Shown here piece after piece: positions 47,701 to 56,700 of a DNA stretch of 64,000 nt. The stretch is from NCBI RefSeq assembly GCF_964656455.1, contig NC_135713.1:187234187-187298186 (forward strand), given 5' to 3'. Source of the DNA: Halichoerus grypus (Eukaryota; Chordata; Mammalia; Carnivora; Phocidae). Under the pieces are notes generated by a model. That model had not been told where the DNA came from and made no database searches. It saw only the letters and a list, made by a program, of their open reading frames with translations. Position 1 is the first letter of the stretch, and each line of letters begins with the position of its first letter. The position numbers and the translations under genes are program-made.

Positions 47701-50700
47701 TGGCACACTTGGCTATGAACACATTAAAATGATCACTGCAAAGGCCAAGTATAAAACTTATTTCCTCAATATTAACATCTTAAGACATCTCCACGTAGTA
47801 TCTGAGAACTTTGCTATATTTAAGACATAAAATTGATGTAATGGCTTTCTCAAAATCCAGAAAGTAAATTTCCACTCAATTTAAAAGGAAAGGATAATCC
47901 AGGGGGAAATGCCATCAACTGCCAAGAAACTCTTCATGTCTAGCGCTTCTACTATGATGGGAGTTTATCACACATATACCTTAAATGTAAAACAACTTTT
48001 CTCAAAGTGAAAAAAAGTTCTTTCCATGGTATAGACTCAATTTTCTCAAGCCTTCTCTGATTCAGTAATTAGGTTCTATTTATTTTTGTTGCACACAGAA
48101 TTCTTGAGGCTAGATCAGTAGTTTCCAACCAGAAGTGATTTCACCCTCCAGGGAACATGTGACAATATCAAGAGATATTTTTGATTGTCACGGGTCAGGA
48201 GATACTAATGGCAACTAATGGGGAGAGACCAAGGATGTAGTTAAACATCCTATAATGCACAGGGCAGCCCCCTAGAGCAAAGAATTTTCCAATCCAAACT
48301 GTCAATGCTACCAAGGTTGAGAAACCCTGGGATAGACGGAGTAGGTTAAGAAGCCAAGTCAATTCTGAAAGTGAACAAATATAGACTCTGAAAAATCCTG
48401 ATCCAAGAAAATAAATATGTTCCTTAGGAGAGTAACTTTTGACCAGCCTCAAGACTAGCTATAAAGAACAGCACTGTCTGACAATATCAGGGAATATAAA
48501 TGTCATTTGCTTACCTTAGCTGCTGTACAAGTTCTGGACAGCTCTGAAATTAAAGAAATCACGTTAAAACCTTAAACTACTTTAAGGCCTCTGAAGACAT
48601 CAAAAGTTTTTCTCTTTTGTTAAGAGCACATGCTTTATAACAAAAACATTAAAACTACAGAAAATCCTTCTATTAAGATAATCAAAAAGCATCTTCCTAC
48701 TTAGTAAAACCATTGGGGTGGGAAATTAAAGATCAAAACATATGAACTAGTTTATAAAGGAATCAACTTTCAGTAGCTTAAAATATTAGGACCTCCCTTT
48801 AATGCCATCCTTGGAGTCCATATTCAACTATCTGGTTACACACATTAAACATTCATCTCTATTACAGGCTTTTTCAGAGACATTAGCTATGTATGAGATT
48901 ATCTGTCCTTGATTATTAGCTCTTTGAGGATAGGAACTTTAAGGAATTCTGTATCCCCAGCATCTATTGTTCAAATGCGGCTCATGTTTGTTGATATGAA
49001 ATGGAAAGCGTTCCTCTAGTGTCTCCACTTGTCGAAGCCTTTGGATGATGTCAGAGATGGACCCATGTTATTCTAAATTCTAGAGCTATTGATATTATAG
49101 CCGATCACATCATCTCTACAGTGGCTCACGAAAAAACCTAAACCCAAGCTATTTCAAACCCCAACAATTCATTTTAATGTCCCTAAGTAAACCCCACAGA
49201 TTCCAGTGAAATATCAACAACACATACCACAGGATTCTCCCCATGGTGAGCCACTTTTACATCACAAAGCTGTCCTGCAGGATCTAACTGCACTTCCACA
49301 TAGAACATATCTGACGTGATGTAACATTCAGTGCCACTGGCACTGAGATGAGAGCCCAGTCTAGCAGGAACAAATCAAAACAAAAATTAATAGAAGACAC
49401 ATAAATAAAGCCACCCAAAGTCAACACTAAGTTAAATACTTCTGCCTGAGATAGACTACTTACCCATTCTGTCTTGCTATAGACTCCAAGCGGTCAGTCA
49501 TTGCTGGTAAAGATGTAACTAGGAAAGTAAAAAAGGGAAATCACAAAATGATCCAAATACTTAAATTTTATTCTTCAGAGACTGCAACATCCTAAGGAGT
49601 ATATCCATCCTTCCAAGCCATTACATTCAATAGTTCAAATGCTTATGATTTGTACAAGTTCATTAGTAAGACTTAGCTGTGACCTAGGCAGTAGTAAGGA
49701 TCAAAAAAAAGATCTATTTGAGGGGCGCCTGGCTGGCTCAGCTGGTAGAGCATGCGACTCTTGATATTGGGGTCGTGAGTTCGAGCCCCATGTCGGCGGG
49801 GCTTACTTAAAAAAGATCTATTTGAAAAAATTATTGAGAGGCGCCTGGGTGGCTCAGTCGTTAAGCGTCTGCCTTCGGCTCAGGTCATGATCCCAGGGTC
49901 CTAGGATCAAGCCCCACATCGGGCTCCCTGCTTGGCCGGGAGGCCTGCTTCTCCCTCTCCCACTCCCCCTGCTTGTGTTCCCTCTCTTGCTGTGTCTCTC
50001 TTTGTCAAATAAATAAATAAAAATCTTAAAAAAAAAAAGAAAAGAAAAAATTATTGGACCATTCTCCTCTCCCTTTTGCATTCCTCATCTGGGATAAGTT
50101 ATCTTTAACTTCAAAAAGACAAATGTATCTGCTAATGCTAGAATAAGGAAGATTAACATCAAAACCAAACCAACATAAAAACAAATATTCAAGGGATGCC
50201 TGGGTGGCTCAGTCGGTTAAGCATACGCCTTAGGCTTAGGTCATGATCCTGGGGTCCTAGGATCAAGTCCCACATCAGGTTCAGCGGGGAGCCTGCTTCT
50301 CCCTCTGCCTGCCGCTCCCCCTGGTTGGGCTCCCCCACCTCTGACAAATAAAATCTTTTTAAAAAAATTAAATTTTCATAGCAGCATTATTCACTACAGC
50401 CAAAAGATGGAAACAAACCAAATGTCCATTCATGGATGAACGTAGAAATAAAATGTGGTATATACATACAAAGTATTATTTAGCTTTTTTAAAAAAAAGG
50501 AAATTCTGATACATGCCACAACATGGATGAACACTGAAGACAGTATGCTAGTGAAAAGCCAGTCACAAAAGGACAGATACTGTTTGATTCCACTTATATG
50601 AGGTATGTAGAGTAGACAAATTCTTTTTTTTTTTTTTAAGATTTTATTTATTTATTTGACAGAGAGAGACACAGCAAGAGAGGGAACAGAAGCAGGGAGA

Positions 50701-53700
50701 GTGGGAGAGGAAGAAGCAGGCTTCCCGCCGAGCAGGGAGCCCGATGTGGGGCTTGATCCCAGGACTCTGGGATCATGACCCGAGCCGAAGGCAGACGCCC
50801 AACGACTGAGCCACCCAGGCGCCCCTAGAGTAGACAAATTCTTACAGACAGAAAGTAGAATGATGGTTACCAACAGTTGACGAGAGGGAGAAAGAAGAAG
50901 TTATTGTTTAATGAGTATAGAGTTTCAGCTTGGGAAGATGAAGAAGTTCTAAAGATGGATAGTGGTGATGATGGCTACACACAATGTGAATGTACTTAAT
51001 GCCACTCAATTATAATTTAAAATGGTTAAAATGGTGAAATTTATGTTATGTATATTTTATCACAATTTAAAAAAAAGTACCAGTCTCTGCCTCTACATAC
51101 TATGGTTATTTCCACAGATTGGGAAGGGTTACCTTTCAAGACTGAGACTCTGTGTTGAGTTGGAAGAAGCAAAAGTGGGATCCTCTACATTTTGATGAAC
51201 TAAACAAGGATCCTTAACCATCAGAGAAAGAAATGTTAGAACGGGCGATGAGAGTCGTAGAAACCCACTCTCAGACTTGAGATTTTAAAGGAAACCCAAG
51301 GGGCGGGGGGACAATATTCAGCTGAATCAGGTTCATTTGTGATGGATCAGAGTAAAATCTGTTTTTACTTTAATTTTTTCCCCCAAAATACACAGAACTA
51401 GCAATTATAAGCATGAATAGTCAAGCTCATGATTTAAATTTTATTTGCTTTCCTGAAAACACTGTCCATAAACAATGTAAAAATCTTTTATTAGAGTTAA
51501 AATGTCCATCTTATTGTGAGTTAATTAGAAGAGAATATGTGAAGAAAAAAGAGAACTTTCCCCTCCTATCTTATAGTTACTCTCCATCAATTATCTTTTG
51601 AATCTCTATCACCCTCCAAAATAGATTAAAAATAAATGTTTCAAAAGTTCAGGTAAGAGCTCATCTCAACTCCATAGTGAAAGCAAGACAACACCTAGCA
51701 TAGAAAGTTGATCTACCTCAGTTTACATTTCTTCTGTAACTATAAAATTGGGTGTTTTAAGAAAGCATATTTCAAACACGTTTACAAACCTTTGAGAGCT
51801 TTCTGCAAAGTCTCCAAACAGCTGACCAAATGTTGGTGCCCTCCAGAACTCATCACAACCCTCTTCTCCTGTATTAAGTAGGAAAACATTTGAGGTAGAA
51901 ATTAACCAAGCCAACAGTGTTTCAGGTAAATGTACTTCTCCTAGTAGTAATATTTCAGGATAATCTACAGACCAAATGCTGTAGTCTATATACTCTATAT
52001 TCTCTATATACTCAAGATAATCTATAGACTCCTATTACTCTGTCCATTCATCCACAGGAGGACAAGTTCATAAACATGGATACTTCCATATCCATATACA
52101 TGAAGGTAGAAAAAGGTATGCCCAGATCTTATTTTAGATTAGGAAGAATCAAATATAATAAATGAGATCAGCCTCCTGCAGAAGTAACTACATCCTAAGT
52201 TTAGTCAGTTAAATGAGGTGGCTCAGGAGATTTGACAATTCCCAAATCCAACAAGGTGATTCGCATGTAATCTAAGAAATAAAACCAAACCTTAGTAAAA
52301 TTAGATTGACTCTAAGAAACAGAATGTGTAGTCCAGAAAAAGGGACTCCCAAAGAGCAAAAGATTTGACAGTTTTTCTAACCCTATCCAAGGAAGTTTCT
52401 TCCTGCACAACATTCCAATCCCTAGAAATGTGAAAAGTTTTATGATAAAAGGATAGTTTTTCAGGCTTTTCAATGCCCTAAATCCATCTCTTTGTTCTAA
52501 TCCCACCTTCATAAAACAAACATCTGATTAATAATCGGGCTTCTCTTGTACCTTGAATAGATAAGGGGTTGCTCTGGACGGTGGATACAAATATTTTGCT
52601 AAGTGGAAAGATAAACCCTCTGTGGTAAATTAATAAATTGGCAGTCTGATTTACATTTTAGTCTACTAAGATTTTGTTACTATGTCAGTTGTTGAAAAAC
52701 TTTCAAAGTCTTAATACACCAATAAAATCAGGTTTCTGAATATGCAAAGTGAGAAGTAGACAGTGGAAGCTATGGTAACCAAACCAAGACACTGGTTCCC
52801 CATGAGAGGGTCTTGGTAGCCACCTGGAATTCCTCTATCTCATGATGTCTCTCTAATGACAATATCATCTACAGAACATATTTCAAACTAGAATATGGCT
52901 ACCTGGTAGTATAAAAATGACAACCTCTAAATCCCCAGACTGGAAAAACTGCCATTATTTTATTTAAGGCATTAAATAAAATAACACAAAACAAAAACCC
53001 ACATTCTATGTACATAATCCTCAGCCAGAGATATACATACATTTGTCAAATTTACAGTTACAGAAATACACAGAAATGCACAAGCAGGGGGGAGCAGCAG
53101 ACAGAGGGAGAGGGAGAAGCAAGCTCCCTGCTGAGTAGGGAGCCTGACATGGGGCTCAATCCTAGGACCCTGGGATCATGACCTGAGCTGAAGGCAGATG
53201 CTCATCCCACTGAGCCACCCAGGCGCCCCTACAGAAATCTTTCAGCAACACAACACTGTAATATCCATTATCTCACCTGATTCGTACAACAAAACTATGT
53301 GGAAAAGCAAACTGGTATTGTGTGCCTCTATTTTCCAGATGAGGGAACTCAGAGAGTCAATAATTTGTCCAAAGTCACATAGGTAGTAAGTACCTCAAAT
53401 ATAGGTCTTTTGACAGCAACTTCAGTTCTTTTGCTAGGGCTATACTGATATGATCATTTTAAACACTAATAAATCTACTAAACTGAACTTACTCTGGACC
53501 CAAAGTAAGATTTGTTGGGGAGGAGGGGGCACTTTCATTGAAGTATAACATATATACAAAAAAGTATATGAATCTTAAGTGAAGAGATCCATGAATTATC
53601 ACAAAGTGAACACATCCATATAACCATTGCAGAGGTCAAATCATAGAAGTAAAGTTTTCCTACATCATTTGACTACTACTGGAATCATATGGATGAAATT

Positions 53701-56700
53701 TTAACAGCCAGGCCCTACCCCCTGTCTTCCACTTAACTTTCACTTAAGGTCTCCCCATACTGGTAAATGACTCTAGTACTATAGAGGAAAAGGTAGACAG
53801 AATGAACAGGTGAAGCTAATTAAGAATCAATTGCAGGGGCGCCTGGGTGGCTCAGTTGGTTAAGCGACTGCCTTCGGCTCAGGTCATGATCCTGGAGTCC
53901 CTGGATCGAGACCCGCATCGGGCTCCCTGCTCTGCGGGGAGTCTGCTTCTCCCTCTGACCCTCCCCCCTCTCATGTGCTCTCTCTCATTCTCGCTCTCTC
54001 AAATAAATAAATAAAATCTTAAAAAAAAAAAAAAAAAGAATCAATTGCAAACTCTAGGGGTGCCTGGGTGGTATAGTCAGTTAAGCATCCAACTCTTGGT
54101 TTTGGCTCAGGTCATGATCTCAGTGAGATGGAGCCCAGCACAGAGCCTGCTTGAGACTCTCTCCCCCTTTACCTTTGCCCCTCCCCCCATGCTCACATGC
54201 TCTCTAAAATAAATAAATAAATCTTTTTAAAAAATCCATTGCAGGGCGCCTGGGTGGCTTAGTTGGTTAAGCGTCTGCCTTTAGCTTAGGTTATGATCCC
54301 AGGGTCCTGGGATCCAGGCCCACATCGGGCTCCCTGCTCAGCAGAGAGCCTGCTTCTCCCTCTCCCTCTGCTGCTCCCCCTGCTTGTGCACACCCTCTCT
54401 CTCTGTGTCAAATAAATAAAATCTTAAAAAAAAAAAAAAAATCAGTTGCAAACTCTATTAGTAGTATAGATACAATGAAAATACTATCTCATTAGAATCA
54501 AGTGGCTGAGGGCACCTGGATGGCTCAGTCGGTTAAGCGTCTGACTCTTGATTTTGGCTCAGGTCATGCATGATCTCAGGGTCATAAGATCGAGTCCCAC
54601 ATCGGGCTCCGTGCTGGGCATGGAGCCTGCTTAAGATTCTCTCTTTCCCTCTCCCTCTGAACCTCCCACCCTCGCACCCCCCTGCCCGCTCACGCTCTCA
54701 CACTCTCTTAAAGAAACAAACAAAAACTGAGGACACACAATAACTAGTTTGAAAAAAATCTACAGAGGGAGCTTAGCTTATTAAATAATTATCTAAGCAC
54801 AACACTTTATCCACCAGCATAATCCTCACCATGACTTGACGCACAAGCTTAATGGTTTCACTCCAAGGTCTATTTTGGTTAAATTTTGCATGGAGCCGTT
54901 CCAAGAGAGAGCTCATCTTACTCAGCTTCTCTGACTCTACGATATAAATTAGAAAACAGCATTAGAAACTCTTCTTTCAAGACCCTCCACAATTTTTCTT
55001 GCAAAAGAAACCCCCATACTTCATCCTGGTAAGAACTCAGTTAAAATATTTTTCAACGCCATTTACTTCAAAATATACAAATACTTTACTTTTAATAACA
55101 AGAAGACAGAAATTGGGGTCTAATCAAAATGAACACCATAGAACATAAATGATTTCTATTAAGTCTTTTAATGAAAACCAAAAAAAGAACCACCTCTAAT
55201 TATGTTTCAGGATCAAGACTATGTTTGGTGACAAAATCATTTCATGATATGCATGAAATCCCTTGCAATGATATATGTAGAACATACATTTGAACATGGC
55301 CTTACTATAGTTAGCTGGTTTTCAATGTGAAATACAGACTTTCTTAATTTTTTGACATAATTCTAAGAGATCAATGTAGAAGTAGTATCAAGAAAACAGG
55401 CTGTATTTGCCATTTTAATTTTTCCTGTTTGAATTCAAACTAAAACCATATGGATAGGGAATATGTCAATGACTAAAGGATGAGTTTCCAGCAGAGGTAA
55501 GAGAAAGATAGAAAAGTCCTCAGTTTCCTGGACTGAACAACTCTTATGCTCTCCAGCCCTCCTAATTTTTATTACTGAAATTTAGTTGATTTTTATTTAT
55601 TTTTGAATTTTTATTACTTTTCTTATTGAATTATAGTTTTTATTTTTATTAAAATTTTTACTTTTGAAATATAGTTGATCCTTCCTCTAATTCTTATACT
55701 TCTTAGTATGAGCGAGGACCTGTTCTAGAGACCGTGGCAGTGCAAAAACACACAATACGCCTGAGATGATATCTGTGAGGGGGTGTGCATAAGTTAAAGT
55801 GTAAATAACCATCACAGAAAGCAAAATGAGATATGCTGTTAAAAACAGAGACACATTACAATTGAAACGCAAAAAAGGAAAAGTTCATTATCAGTCCTGG
55901 GGATGTTACAGAAAAGGTGACAGTTGATGTTGGCATTGAAAGATGAATAGAATGTCACCAATCAGAGTTAAGGCAGTGACATTTTCTAAATCAAGATTCA
56001 AATTCCTTTCTCCAATGTCCTCATCTTCTGGAAAACCAGTTTTGGGACTGTTTCAGCCAGCTTACAGTTCTGGACACATTGTTGGCAATTCCACTTTCAA
56101 GACTCACTCACTCAAGCATTGCTTTATGTGCTGGGGATACAGAAATGAGCAAACTAGACAAAATTCCTGCCTCATCGAGTTTCCATTTTACACTCACCAA
56201 TCCTCTGCATCCAAGGAGTAAACCTTTCTTCTTCCTCTCCTTTAAAATACACTCCCCACCCCCCTTTTCCTCGAGAAGCCTGATGATAAGTACTTCACAC
56301 GAATGCTCAAACACTTTTTGTGCCAGGGTCTACACAATGATGAGTAAGACAAGGTCCCTGATCTAACAAAGCTCAAAGTGGGGAAGATGGATGGGTAAAC
56401 ATCAATACAGTGATCCTTATTAACAGAACTATATCCAAAATACTAAGGAAGCATTTAAGAGTGTAGAACTTCAGAGAATCTAAGTACGGTTCCACAGAAA
56501 AGTTGTTTTTTCAGCAGTTTAAGTTAGTCCAAGCACTGAAAGGATGAAATTCAACGCATTTTACAAATATACAATAGTACAAGATCTGAACATTGTGACA
56601 TTCTATTAAACTACTGGCTTTTACAATCATAAGGTCCTAATCATTTCACTAACGCCAAAACATCCTTCAATACTTGACACACAGCTCTGTATTATTTTTT

